From Nipponacmea schrenckii (taxonomy: Eukaryota; Mollusca; Gastropoda; Lottiidae), in the NCBI GenBank assembly GCA_030562195.1, contig JAUJPP010000003.1, forward strand, positions 29,642,602 to 29,706,601: 64,000 nt of DNA. The letters run 5' to 3'. The stretch's first letter is position 1; every line of letters starts with the position of its first letter. The notes below the pieces were generated by a model. That model did no database searches. It saw only the letters and a program-made list of their open reading frames with translations, and was not told the origin of the DNA. The position numbers and the translations under genes are program-made. Shown piece by piece: positions 1 through 11,064 of the stretch.

Positions 1-62
1 GATGTACATCTAATTTAAATGCAAGTGAAATAAAATTAAAAGTTCATTACTAAAATACTCAC

Positions 63-1047
63 TGATTTAAAACTGTGGCATTTCTATCAACTACAAAATA
101 GTTTATGAGTCTTTCAAGTAGTCTAGTTTTTTCAGATGGTTTGAAGAGTAAAGGAACAGCCCCAATGAACTCGATGTGGGACATGAGTGGTTCTGCAGCT
201 TCCTGCAATTTGGCTGTAGTATCTGCTGATTTCATCTGAAAAAATATTTCAAGTTGTTACATAGATATTCAAAAGTTCCAAGTTTATCTAAGATTACTAA
301 AAAGAAAGCACCTCTTTTCCTAAAAAGAAATCCAATTTTTTTTTTTTCTTTTAATAATCCAATATTTTTCTTTTCTAACCTTTATTAAACATTCTTCAAT
401 TTCATAGTTGCATATGTCCTCAATTTGTGGTTGACATGATCTTCCACATATCATATCATATAATGTTGTGGAGAAAAACTTTGGAGATGGACCTGAAAAA
501 GAGTGATCCGAACAAATTAATCTTAATATATCTACTGTGTAAAGAGGCTGAAATCAACAAAAAAGTGAAATTAAAAACTTGATTTAAGCACTTACCACCA
601 TGAACAATAGATAGAGATATTATCTTTCCGTAAAGTTTGTAATCTCCTCTTGTTTCACCTAAAATTTAAAACATACGGTGAATCATTCATTTGTAAAACA
701 AGTCATAAAAAATAATATTGTTGCAAATTGTGTAACAAATATAAAGAATAAACTTACTATTTATATCTGGACAAAGCATTTTGGTTTGCCCTCCCTGGAA
801 AATTGGTGAATCCTTAATAATGTTGAGTAGTATTTGGAGAAGCTCTCTACTTAGTCCCCCATCATCAATACCATTCTCTCCTGAGAATTTAACACTTAAT
901 AAGGCAGAAGATTTGAATGATTTCCTTTCAAAGGCACGTCTTGTTCCCTCCATAGCATTATATCTACTGACATTTACTATATTTCTCGGTAGGGAGTTGT
1001 TTAAATTACTTTGTAGTAATATTAAGATCTCTTCAAGGTTTTCAATA
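63..1047 (-). CDS. HECT-domain E3 ubiquitin ligase-like, four exons, copy A (partial)
   Basis: Four minus-strand exons with good GT/AG borders can be read: 758-1047, 596-658, 380-492 and 63-235. Phases agree where I checked them. The first contains RRAFERKSFKSSALLSVKFS and GENGIDDGGLSREL, the next a GKIISLSIVHGG stretch, the third PSPKFFSTTLYDMICGR, and the fourth IEFIGAVPLLFKPSEKTRLL. These are N-lobe motifs of the HECT fold, in which the C-lobe cysteine takes ubiquitin from an E2 and passes it to substrate. The pattern resembles the expanded G2E3-like HECT proteins of molluscs and fish. The C-lobe with the catalytic cysteine would lie beyond position 1 and is not visible. The upstream part is at 3071-3793. 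The family call is firm; the exact orthologue is not. Confidence 0.72.
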
Positions 1048-1424
1048 CTACAAAATATAAGAAAATCAATGATTATTTTTACTCCTTTCAAAAAGATAGA
1101 AATGCGATTCAATGAAATACACTTTAATGGCAGCCTTTATTCAAAAAAGCAAATCTTAAAGTTTATTCAATGTCTTTTAATAATAAACAACAAAGAATAC
1201 ATTCTGAATTACATTGTTCCAATATTATAACAGGTAGGTAGACATGATGAATTCATTTTAGATCCCTTTACATTAATAACTTTTATAAGGTATGAACTAC
1301 TGTTATATGTCAGACAAAACTAATATTATACAAATGGAACCAAGATGAGTAGGGATCCTTTTTGACAAGCCATATCAAACATAGTAAAAATTAAAAAAAA
1401 GATCCAATAAAAGATAGTGATAAA

Positions 1425-2564
1425 CTAGAATTGCTTACAATTATGAACGTATTTCGAGAGCCTTAAAATATTATGTAGGCTAAATTTGCAATTACCTACA
1501 TCTAGACAATATATTGAATATCATTTGACCTAGTTTTCAAAGTCATAAAATAATTAGGTCACACCTTCCGTAACGGTTAATGATGGCGAAAATATGAAAA
1601 TTATCAATTTTTGCTGTATTTAAGTACACTTATCTCTATGAATTTCTGAAGTAAGCTTAATTAAAAAATATCTACTCGTAGACAATATATTGAATATTAT
1701 TTGACCTAATTTTCAAGGTCATAGATTAAGTGGGTCACACCTTCCGTAGCCGTTAAAGTGACCTAATTTTGAAAAAATCGAAATTTAAATAATTCGAAAG
1801 AAAATACGAAATTTGAAAATCGGTCTCCAAGAAAAGGTAGATAATGATCCATTGTATCTATGTGCTAAATTTCATCAAAATCGGTCTATCAGTAGTGTCT
1901 GAATTTCGGATTTAAGAATTGTAACAAAAATTCAAAATGGCGGCCGATATGGCAGCTTGACCTAATTATTTAGGTCAAATCAATTACTATTGACAAGTTA
2001 TTTATAAAACAGTTTTCACTTTTCACCTAGCAGTTATAGACCGGAAGTTACGTAATTACGTCATTTGAGGCTAAACCGGAAGTAGAATTTTTTTTTTCAC
2101 ATTTTTTCAAAAATTATAATCATATCGCCTATCAACTGGTAAAGTTTCAAAATTTTACCGTTTATATTAAAGGAGAAATCACGGTCTGAAATTTTTGCCG
2201 ATGACCCTTGAATATTGAATTGCAAATCGTGGGTAAAATGTTTAACCTAATTGCATAAAACCTATAATTGTTAGTTGACAAATACATTGAAGTTTTCAAA
2301 TCTGAAAATCCGGTCAAAATCGAACCGAAAATAAACTTGCTAAAGCAAAAAAACCTCAACTTCCGGTTCTCACTTCCTGTCAGAGATAGAACTTCCGGTT
2401 TTGTTTTATTTGATAATAGAAATCATTCTAAGATCAACTGTAGATTTAGAATTTCTGCACCTTTTACCAGTTTGTCTGCAAACTCATCCAAGAATTACAA
2501 ACAAAAAAAAAAAAATAAAATAATCCGAACGATTACAATACGTTTTCGCCAAAGTCGAAATACG
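1425..2564 (-). mobile_element. Non-autonomous DNA element, short form (1.14 kb)
   Basis: This segment is absent at the equivalent place in copy B (near 14909), where the flanks join directly. Its sequence is the reverse complement of the ends of the insert at 15234-18669 and lacks about 2.2 kb of that insert's interior. The plus-strand right end reads CGAAATACG followed by TAA; the left end begins CTAGAATTGC. No transposase is present. Repeated ACTTCCGGTT-like words lie inside. It is best seen as an internally deleted relative of the 15234 element. A TAA/TTA target would fit a PIF/Harbinger-type non-autonomous element, but one flank base differs here, so the superfamily is a guess. Confidence 0.8.
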
Positions 2565-2567
2565 TAA

Positions 2568-3070
2568 TTAAAAATACTTTAAATTTGAAAAAATATCAAA
2601 ATGACACATGAGGCCATGAACCTACATACCAAAAAATAAAAAGATTGGCACCAAAATCAAAAGAGGGAACTTATGAAGCTACATAACAATAATAAAATTG
2701 TTGGCTTTAAAGAGATCACAGAAAATTGTCAACAGACAGCCACACACACAGGTGACATTACACTATTTTACCTATGGCCATACATAAAAGTGCAATGCAA
2801 AGAGGTTACAGATCTAAACATTACTTTCTATGAAAGAGTAAGCCAAAACAATGCTTACCGTTTCCTTTTCTTGAAGATAATCTGTAATTATATGAATAAA
2901 ATTATATCACAACCTTTATCTAACAACATTAATTTGAAAAGGCACATCATGAACAATAATTGACTTTTTTCAGTTATAGTTTGATCAGTGGTAACTAAAG
3001 TTTGAGTTTGTTTGTCTACAGGATTGTCATTTTAATTCAACATCCATGAATCTAAGACAAAAATACTTAC
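2568..3070. other. Intron sequence of the HECT-family gene, copy A
   Basis: Sequence shared with copy B (14915-15233 plus 18673-18852) between the repeat-bearing exon ending at 3071 and the HECT exon starting at 1047. Short open frames here show no recognisable motif or exon-like borders. I read it as intron. Confidence 0.6.
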
Positions 3071-3793
3071 AGTTGGGGTCCCTGTGGGTATGTCTGGTAA
3101 ACTATCATCAGAATCACTAAAATTATTATGAGCTGTTGAGGTTGATTGTTGAGCTGTTGAGGTTGATTGTTGAGCTGTTGAGGTAGATTGTTGAGGTGTT
3201 GAGGTTGATTGTTGAGCAGTTGAGGTTGATTGTTGAGCTGTTGAGGTTGATTGTTGAGGTGTTGAGGTTGATTGTTGAGCTATTGAGGTTGATTGTTGAG
3301 GTATTGAGGTTGATTGTTGAGCTGTTGAGGTTGATTGTTGAGCTGTTGAGGTTGATTGTTGAGCTGTTGAGGTTGATTGTTGAGCTGATGAGGTTGATTG
3401 TTGAGCTATTGTGCTTAGGTCTGGTAAGCTATCATCAGAATCACACAAATTATCAAAATTAAATTGATGATGAAGCTCTTTCATAGGTTGAGGTAGGAGG
3501 TTGAGCAGTTGAGGTTGATTGTTGAGCAGTTGATGTTGATTGTTGGGCTATTCTGTTTGTAGAAATGGATGAATGATCCATCACTTTCTCTTTAGAGTTC
3601 TTTCTTAATTTTGAAAATAAATATAGCCTTATAGGACTTGTTTTTATTTCTAGTGAATAGCCTTCCATTGTAAAGGGATTGCCATTTATCAGTTTTTCTG
3701 GAACCTCATTTCCATTAAAATTTCCAACAAAGTAAATGCAGTCTGAAATATTAACTTTTTTTTGTAACGCAAAACCGTTTGGAAAAAACAATG
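3071..3793 (-). CDS. HECT-family protein, central exon with heptad repeats, copy A
   Basis: On the minus strand the exon reads FFPNGFALQKKVNISDCIYF and then SPIRLYLFSKLRKNSKEK, a stretch typical of the region before the HECT domain in mollusc G2E3-like proteins. A low-complexity tract of seven-residue units (QQSTSTA and variants) follows. The tract is flanked on both sides by a DSDDSLPD motif, which suggests the repeat grew inside a duplicated coding segment. The exon ends at a GTAAGT donor. The reading frame changes near 3485: upstream text runs in one frame and stops, and the repeat tract continues in another. The same break occurs in copy B, so it predates the duplication or marks an unrecognised splice. 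Beyond 3793 copy A diverges from the canonical upstream sequence kept by copy B. Confidence 0.55.
3125..3412 (-). repeat. 21-bp coding minisatellite, about 13 units
   Basis: The plus strand shows TGAGCTGTTGAGGTTGATTG repeated every 21 bases with small changes; the minus strand encodes Q-Q-S-T-S-T-A per unit. The same array occurs in copy B at about 18907-19194. Confidence 0.93.
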
Positions 3794-3854
3794 TATTTGT
3801 GGCCTTGTGGTCATTGTCCAGTGAAATAACCAACACGCTACAAGCGCGCCTTAC

Positions 3855-4060
3855 CTTCATTTTTGGTGATTTTAGAAATTCCTGTAAAAAGCTTGAATCT
3901 ATGAAAGAGGCTAGATGTTTCTTCTGGTTTATCTTCCAGGAATCCAAAGAACTCTCTTTCGTAATACTTGTATTCCTCCACTGTCATGCACGGATTGACA
4001 TACTTAGGAGTCTCACCAAAACCAATAAATGGCGGATGGGGCTTGTATTTCTTGGGCATT
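3855..4060 (-). CDS. Exon-like ORF of unknown function beginning with Met
   Basis: The minus-strand frame starts with MPKKYKPHPPFIGFGETPKY directly after a TTTTCCAG acceptor-like site (4061-4066) and runs open to a GTAAGG donor-like site at 3853. About 68 residues, mixed charge, with an aromatic and acidic stretch (EEYKYYEREFFGFLED). I do not recognise a domain. It lies just outside the duplicated block, upstream of copy A of the HECT-family gene, and could be that copy's new 5' exon. The gap to the next matching exon sequence is only about 60 bp, which is short for an intron. Confidence 0.35.
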
Positions 4061-4066
4061 CTGGAA

Positions 4067-5344
4067 AAGATGAAAAATCTTCATATTTTAATACAAATTT
4101 GCTAACTTTCTAGAAGCGGTATTATACTCGAGACATCAAAAGATTATTAATAAACATATATTTTTTCGTAGTGATACATTATTTGCCTTGATGTGGTTAC
4201 TGCCTGGATTAGAAACTTTTTCTGTGGATGATATTATATAGTCTATGTCGAAATAATTCTATAGATATGGATAAATATTAGGTTTTTATTTTTCTATGTT
4301 TAGAGAATGATACCTTTATTATGACCGTTTTACGATCAAGACAAAGATTAGAAAGGCTTCAACTCAGAAATTTTTAATAGGCCTATATATAAAAGTCATA
4401 GTGACTCTAGGTGACTTTAATTAAAATGTAGAACAATTTGTAGGAAATCTTCCCAAAACTAAATTTTCAAATTCTTAATTTCAAATGAATTGAAATTAAC
4501 CTCGCAAACTCTATTAATAACGAGTTATCTTGTACACAATAGTCCGACGACTAACAGCAGTGCTTCTACCTAAAATAGTTCAGTTTGTAAACATTTCTCA
4601 CCTTGAAATTCAGAGAAATCCTCAAAAATCGCAGAGAAATATGAAATTGCGTCTTTTTAGCAATGAAAATATTTCTCTTATGGCGTCATACGATTGTATT
4701 ATGTATTTTAATTGTAACGTCATAAAAGAGACAAATTATTCTATTTTTAATTTCTTGAAAATGTAAGATATGGTTACCGCTATCCCTTTATAAGTTAAGT
4801 TGTTAGGGTGCCGTTACATTCAAAAAAATTACATTTACGGCAAACTGAATATACATGTATCTGTTGTTTGTAGGGTAGTTTGTCGTAATAATTTTTACTT
4901 CCGTGAATGATTGCCAACTGTAGAGAAATTAAAAACGTTAGTATATTAGACCTAATGTTTAACAATTTATGGTGTCCTCGGCCCACAGATAAAAGTTTGA
5001 TAATAAATAATTCGGGTCACAAGACTGAGGACGTTTTGGGTCACTAATGTGTGTGCTGCAAGTCTACTAGTATCAAATATATCTTGGGTTTGAGCTTACG
5101 TGTATACGTAATGATATCATGATCTACGACCAGATAATTTCAATCACACATAATTTCTTAAAGTGACACCACTGTAGATATTTGGCCTTCAGTCTTCACT
5201 CACAATGCCATTCTATTATGGTTTTACTACAAACAATACCACGATTCAAAGACTTTCAGGAAGTAAGGAATTGAAACCTAACTACACATCTTAACTCACT
5301 GAGCAACTATTCTATTTTACTCACTGAGTAATTAGCTTTACTAA
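4067..5344. other. No gene recognised
   Basis: AT-rich sequence. Short open frames at 4530-4766 and 4795-4986 have no recognisable motif, splice context or similarity to other parts of the window. Confidence 0.5.
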
Positions 5345-5472
5345 TAGATTTCGGAGAAGTGAGGGATTGAATCTCCCAGATGTACAGGCCTAGGGTGGAA
5401 CAAATATTTTATTGAGAAATGAGGATAACGGCCTGGATCTGTGGGATGGTTTTCTTCTGTTCTGATCTGAAA
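5345..5472 (-). repeat. Penelope-like element 3'-end fragment
   Basis: About 120 bp matches 36853-36970 in the same orientation, including AGGGATTGAATCTCCCA, GTACAGGCCTAGGGTGGAAC and TCTGATCTGAAATTAG. In the second location this sequence lies just downstream (minus strand) of the Penelope-like ORF and next to the insertion junction, so I read it as that family's 3' terminus, here as a short 5'-truncated leftover. Confidence 0.6.
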
Positions 5473-5474
5473 TT

Positions 5475-6620
5475 AGGGTGTTTATTATTCAATATCTACT
5501 AGCATCTTATAGTGCTAATATTTATTACAATAACCACATATTTTATAGATACCGGGAAATATATTGAGTATTTTCACAAAAAAATATTTTCTTCGAATTT
5601 CTGCAAAACTATTGATTATCATTCTGTCTCCCCTAGGATCTTATAGTGCAAATATATTTTACAATAAGCACAAATTAGATACCAGTAAATACTAAACACT
5701 TTCTGATAGAATATAACCTTTGATATTTCTGTAAAAAATGATGTTTATTATTCAGTCTCCCCTAGCATCTTATAGTGCTAATATTTATTACAATAAGCAC
5801 ATATTGGATACCAGTAAACCAGTATACACTAAATACTTTCTGTTAGAATATTACCTTTGAAATTTCTGTATAACGGATGTTTACTATCTAGTCTCCCCTG
5901 GCATCTTATAGTTCTAATATTTATTACAATAAGCACATATTAGATACCAGTATACCAGTATACACTAAATACTTTCTGTTAGAATATTACCTTTGAAATT
6001 TCTTTATAACAGATGTTTACTATCTAATCTCCCCTAGCATCTTACAGTTCTAATATTTATTACAATAAACACATATTAGATACCAGTTAACACAAAATAC
6101 TTTCTGATGGAATATTACTTTTTGAAATTGACGTTTATTATTTAATTTCTACTAGCATCTTATACTGCTAATATTTATTACAATACCAGTAAATACTTTA
6201 TACTTTCTGGTGGAATATTACCTTTCAAATTTCTGTATAACGGATGTTAACTATTCAGTCTCCCCTAGCATCTTATAATGCTAATATTTATTACAATAAG
6301 CACATACTAGATACCAGTAAACACTAAACACTTTCTGATGGAATATTACCTTTGAAATTTCTTTATAACGGATGTTTACTATTCAATTTCTACTAGCATC
6401 TTATAGTGCTAATATTTATTACAATAAGCACATATTAGATACCAGTAAATACTAAATACTTTCTGTTAGAATATTACTTTTGAAATTTCTTTATAACGGA
6501 TGTTTACTATTTAGTCTCCCCTAGCATCTTATAGTGCTGATATTTATTACAATAAGCACATATTAGATACCAGTATACACTAAATATTTTCTGATGGAAT
6601 ATTGCCTTTTAAATTTCTGA
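5475..6620. repeat. Tandem array, 113-136 bp units, nine copies
   Basis: The word AGCATCTTATAGTGCTAAT recurs with variants at about 5501, 5635, 5764, 5900, 6036, 6154, 6267, 6394 and 6522, followed each time by TTATTACAATAAGCAC and ACTTTCTG-like words. Unit lengths vary through small indels. No coding content. A fragment in reverse orientation appears near 12243-12290, on the other side of the LINE. Confidence 0.9.
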
Positions 6621-7389
6621 CTTGATATCTCTTAGAAAGATTTATATACAAGATAAATCTTTTTATATTTAAAAGTTTTCTTACGTCCTTCAGCTACAAT
6701 TATACAAATTTACCTGTTGCCGTATATTCCCATTTGATAATGATGTGGTTATGAGATTTCATTTTTATATGTTCTCTATTCTGTTGCCATGTTTTTAGAT
6801 TGATTGGTGTTACTATAGATTTGTTGATGTCAATCCAATCAAAGCAGATACTGCCACAATTAACAATTAGCTTTTTATTATCTCTTTACATATCATAATC
6901 GTCAGTATATACATAACCAATCTGTCCACCAGCCAATTACAAAATATTGATAGTTAATTCAAAAGTTATTTTAGTCTAAATAATTTTAATTTATTACAAT
7001 CTTTATATCTAACGAAGGAGAAATTATTTACTAATTTAAATATAATATATGTTAATTTTTTTCCTGTTCTGTCAGTCTATATTATCCGATATAACATGAT
7101 TGAATTGTAAACCAGAGAAAAAAATAATTAAAAGTATGGATTTTAAGGGTAAACACGTTAAAGTAATTACGGATCCTGAAGAAAATTGATAAAAAAAAAC
7201 TCTAATTGTAGGAAATTCGCTATGACAATTTCAAGAATTGACCGATGTGTTAAACATAAAAAGAATAATGTTTATAATCTTTTAATTAACTAAATTAACG
7301 TAGTTATTCTCTTAAAACACAATCAAAGTTAAAGCTTATTGTTAATAATAAAAGTTTCTCGATTGATTAATGTCTATAATCTCCTCTTA
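6621..7389. other. No gene recognised
   Basis: AT-rich flank between the tandem array and the LINE 3' tail. I see no open frame or repeat of note. Confidence 0.5.
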
Positions 7390-7425
7390 TAACAAATTTC
7401 AAATTTCAAATTTCAAATTCTTTAT
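7390..7425 (-). repeat. LINE 3' tail, (AATTTGA)-type microsatellite
   Basis: On the minus strand the element ends AATAAAG followed by AATTTGAAATTTGAAATTTG. The AATAAA could serve as polyadenylation signal. Short terminal repeats of this kind mark target-primed insertion in several LINE clades. Confidence 0.7.
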
Positions 7426-7599
7426 TTCTAGAGCCAATGGCCCATAAGATACAAATCGATATTTACATATTTACAATATAATACATACAAAGAGGACGGC
7501 AACGGAGACTAAATTACAAAATACTCATCAATGAAATCATAAATACAATCGGATGAAAAACACAAATATCAATAATGCCGGGTGAATGAATATAATATA

Positions 7600-10500
7600 T
7601 TAATTAAATATCTTATCTCGTTTTCTATTAGCGTAGAATAAAAATTTTCCCAAGTTGATCATTTCGCCGATATTATGGACATTTAGTAATTGTATAAGTT
7701 TAAAAACACTTGGTTTAATAAAATAATATTTCTTAATATATTGAAGTCTTAGATAATTATAAAATGGACAAATTAAAATAAAATGATACTCATCTTCAAT
7801 ATCCAACAAGTTGCAATATATACATAACCTGTCTTCACGTTTGGTTTTATTATATCGACCTCTTTCTATATGTAAATTATGACTTGACAATCGTATTCTA
7901 CTTATTTCTTTACAAAAATTGAAATTAATATTTTTAGTTAAGTATAACGGTAAAGAGTTATTACAAATAACATGTCTATAAATAAAAGATTTAGGTGAAC
8001 TGCAAATGTTTTCATAACACTCTTGTTTAAAAATATCAATTAATCTGTTCTTGATAGTATATATATAGGATTTCTGAATAAAATAAAATGATTCCTCCCA
8101 TATGTAACCCAACCCAATTTCATACAAAGTACTCTTAATATCATATAGCCATTTGTCATCAGTATCAATCATTTCATTTAAAACACTTCTTAACAACACA
8201 TTTTCTGTGGTTAATAACTTAAACCAATATTTAAAAATCTTAATTTTTCTAAGTATATTTAATGGATAGCGATCAAGTTCAAAATAAACCATCGACGAAT
8301 TAGTTGAAGTGCGGACAGAGAGTATTTTCTTTAAGAAAAACAGTTGTACCCTTTCTATGTCATCCGCTTTGTGGAAACCCCAGATTTCAGCTCCATAATT
8401 TAAAATGCTACTAATATATGTATCAAAAACAGAAATATTTGTAACAGTATTAAAATAATTTTCCTTACATACTTTATTAATATGAAATAAACATTTACGT
8501 CCTTGTTCAGCAATATGTTTCTGAGTGACCGAAAATTTACCATTAAAATTCAATAGAATACCTAGATAATTAAAACTATTTACAACATCTATTGTTCTGT
8601 TTTCATACGTCCAAGTTTCTTCTGGTTTTATTTTGCCCCCATTTCTGAATATGACAATTTTAGTTTTGGCAGTATTGACAGTCATGTCCCATTTACTGGT
8701 ATATGTTGATAAGGCGTTCAAAAGATTTTGTAGGTCCCTTGGGGTTTCAGCAAACATGGCTTTATCGTCTGCATAGAGTAATAAAAATAAACTTAATTCT
8801 TGGAGGTGGAGAGGGTTACAATTTTCATTAATTAGATGTGATTCAAAATCATTAATATAAAAAGAGAACAATAAAGGTGACAAAACTTCGCCTTGGAATA
8901 AACCATTGTTACAGTTAAAATAATCAGAATACTCATTGTTATATTTTACACAGCACTTAACTTGACAATATAAAGATCTAATGACAGTTAGAATTTTTCC
9001 CGTAACACCTTCCTTAATAAGCTTATACCATAGGTTAATTCTATTCGTAAAATCGAAAGCTTTTTTGTAATCGACGAAGCAGACGTATAATCGCTTTTTA
9101 GATTTTAGTGCTCTATTAATTAAGGATTGCAATATAAAAATGGCGTCAACTGTTGAACAATGCTTTCGAAATCCAAATTGGCTGCTTGATATTTTCTCCT
9201 CTGAGGCATCAAAATCTAACAAGCGATTATTAAGAATGGAGGTAAAAAGTTTTCCCATACAAGATACAATAGTAATTCCACGGTAATTATCAGTATCATT
9301 TATATCACCCTTTTTAAAGACTGGAACGACATTTCCCGTAGCCCATATTGAAGGAAAAAACCCTGAATCTAAAATATTATTAAATAAAACAACAAGTATA
9401 GGTAATATTGCAGCATTACAAAATATTAACATCTCATTTTGGATACCATCTATGGCTGAAGCCTTATTTAATTTTAGTTTCTTAATTGTTTGTATTATCT
9501 CAGATTCAGTGATATAGGCATTCAAAGTGGGATTATGCTCAGTACCATTCATGCTATCAAAATCATTCAAAAAATTAGTAATATCAATGTTTTCTTTTGG
9601 TTCTGAGGAGGAAAGGTTTCTAAAATGTGAATAAAAATCTTCTAAATCTAATTTAGGAACAGCATTTAACTTTTGTTTTTTGAATAAATTATAAAATGTC
9701 TTAGGGTTTGATTTGCGCATTAAATCATACATATTTCCATTATGACGTTTGTAATCGTATTTAAGCTTTTTCTCGACAGATTTGTATTCACATTTACAAC
9801 TAACTAATAAAGTTTTATTTTTCTGACATTTGTTCCTATTGTACACAAACAATGCAGATTTATATTTGTTATATTTAACTTTACACAACTCATTAAACCA
9901 TGGTTTATCGATTTTGCGAGCAGGTCTCCTATTAGCCCTTTGTGATTTCCGTTCAGGTGCTTGCTCTAAAACAATGTTCATTAACTGTTCAGTGAGTAGT
10001 TTGACCGATGAATTTATACTTTCTTGGTTAAAATCGTTAAGCTTGCACATTTCAAGTAAAATATTTTGTTTGTTGTTAATATTTTTACAAATTTCGGATA
10101 TAACTTGTTCAGTCCATTTAATTTTGGGTTTATATGTATTCATTGTAGTATTTGTATTCCAATGGGGAGTATTGACTGTATCGTCATTGCATGAATTAAT
10201 ACTATCCGATAAGTTGAAATTATTACGATTTGAATCTATGTAAATTGCAAACTTAAAGCACACCGGAGCATGGTCTGAGAACTCGGTAAACGTACCAGAA
10301 TCAAAGTATGTAATATTTCGAAAGTATTTACTCTCAATTAGCAGATAATCGATTAAACTAGAACCTTGTTTATTTATAAAGGTAACATTACCAAAGATAT
10401 CATCTTTGTGTCTACCATTAATTATTCTTAAACCAGTTGATTTGCATAAAGTAATAATCTGCCGGCCATGACTATTAACAATAGGGTCGACATTTTGTCG

Positions 10501-11064
10501 AACTGGCAATAACTCGTCAGGTACATACCTAAATACATTATCCAAGTCGTTTAATAAGGATTCTGGTAACTTATCTTGTTCAATAAAATCATTCTGATTA
10601 CCTGTTCTACCATTTAAATCACCAGTAATCAATAATACACCTTTATCAAAATACTTAAGAACAAGATCTTCTATAATAACAAAAATATCAATATCATATT
10701 TAGAATAAAACACACTTTTTGTAGGTGGAACATAACATGCAAGGATATAGAGGCATACGTCCAGTACTGATACTTTAATCATAAATATAGTGTCATACAT
10801 ATTTTCAATAAGTGCACATTGCTTTGCATAAGTTTCTCTTATAAAAATAACCACACCACCTCCAGTGCTCCACTTCCTTGCATAAACATGTGCTGTAAAC
10901 CCTGGTAAAATGAGCATAAAATCGTCTTGTATCCAACATTCGTATAGAAAAATAAGATCATATTTACACAAAAAAGTCACAAAGTTTTTCTCAGACAACT
11001 TTTTCTTCAAACCTTTTCCAATGTTCCATGAAATACATGACGGGAATCTAGCCTCCCCAATTTC
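7600..11064 (-). CDS. LINE ORF2: endonuclease and reverse transcriptase
   Basis: Makes the nick and the cDNA for insertion. The frame is open from 11064, immediately after the ORF1 stop, to 7600 (about 1154 residues). The endonuclease starts with CISWNIGKG at about 11037-11011, with LLITGDLNGRTG near 10615 and FSDHAPVCF near 10270. RT motifs include KLNKASAIDGIQNEML, FGFRKHCSTVDAIF, DYKKAFDF and the catalytic LLYADDK near 8770. The C-terminus carries CIYCN...HFILIC, a Cys/His motif usual in these LINEs. There is no ATG between the ORF1 stop and the first endonuclease motif; the first usable ATG would delete it. The frame is the same as ORF1, so a readthrough or reinitiation product is possible. 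No stops or frameshifts are seen. Confidence 0.92.
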   Translation of the reverse strand, partial: EIGEARFPSCISWNIGKGLKKKLSEKNFVTFLCKYDLIFLYECWIQDDFMLILPGFTAHVYARKWSTGGGVVIFIRETYAKQCALIENMYDTIFMIKVSVLDVCLYILACYVPPTKSVFYSKYDIDIFVIIEDLVLKYFDKGVLLITGDLNGRTGNQNDFIEQDKLPESLLNDLDNVFRYVPDELLPVRQNVDPIVNSHGRQIITLCKSTGLRIINGRHKDDIFGNVTFINKQGSSLIDYLLIESKYFRNITYFDSGTFTEFSDHAPVCFKFAIYIDSNRNNFNLSDSINSCNDDTVNTPHWNTNTTMNTYKPKIKWTEQVISEICKNINNKQNILLEMCKLNDFNQESINSSVKLLTEQLMNIVLEQAPERKSQRANRRPARKIDKPWFNELCKVKYNKYKSALFVYNRNKCQKNKTLLVSCKCEYKSVEKKLKYDYKRHNGNMYDLMRKSNPKTFYNLFKKQKLNAVPKLDLEDFYSHFRNLSSSEPKENIDITNFLNDFDSMNGTEHNPTLNAYITESEIIQTIKKLKLNKASAIDGIQNEMLIFCNAAILPILVVLFNNILDSGFFPSIWATGNVVPVFKKGDINDTDNYRGITIVSCMGKLFTSILNNRLLDFDASEEKISSSQFGFRKHCSTVDAIFILQSLINRALKSKKRLYVCFVDYKKAFDFTNRINLWYKLIKEGVTGKILTVIRSLYCQVKCCVKYNNEYSDYFNCNNGLFQGEVLSPLLFSFYINDFESHLINENCNPLHLQELSLFLLLYADDKAMFAETPRDLQNLLNALSTYTSKWDMTVNTAKTKIVIFRNGGKIKPEETWTYENRTIDVVNSFNYLGILLNFNGKFSVTQKHIAEQGRKCLFHINKVCKENYFNTVTNISVFDTYISSILNYGAEIWGFHKADDIERVQLFFLKKILSVRTSTNSSMVYFELDRYPLNILRKIKIFKYWFKLLTTENVLLRSVLNEMIDTDDKWLYDIKSTLYEIGLGYIWEESFYFIQKSYIYTIKNRLIDIFKQECYENICSSPKSFIYRHVICNNSLPLYLTKNINFNFCKEISRIRLSSHNLHIERGRYNKTKREDRLCIYCNLLDIEDEYHFILICPFYNYLRLQYIKKYYFIKPSVFKLIQLLNVHNIGEMINLGKFLFYANRKRDKIFN

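Larger units (their letters stand above)
1..3793. repeat. Segmental duplication, copy A (left edge outside window)
   Basis: This block matches 13459-19575 base for base apart from scattered single-base differences (for example C/T near 952 and A/G near 2858), a 24-bp insertion in copy B near 14021, and one large insertion in each copy. The match stops abruptly at 3793, which corresponds to 19575. The block covers the 3' part of a minus-strand HECT-family gene and its introns. Near identity in introns points to a recent duplication or gene conversion. The left edge cannot be seen because the window starts inside the block. Confidence 0.93.

Noticed and set aside
2268..2567. Open frame starting MLVDKYIEVFKSENP, also present near 17580-17826
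   Set aside because: Lies wholly inside the non-autonomous element, ends in poly-A derived Lys, and shows no domain; probably chance open sequence in a repeat.
3196..3462. Plus-strand Leu/Arg-rich open frame over the 21-bp repeat
   Set aside because: Antisense shadow of the Q-Q-S-T-S-T-A coding repeat; the minus strand has the exon borders and flanking domain.
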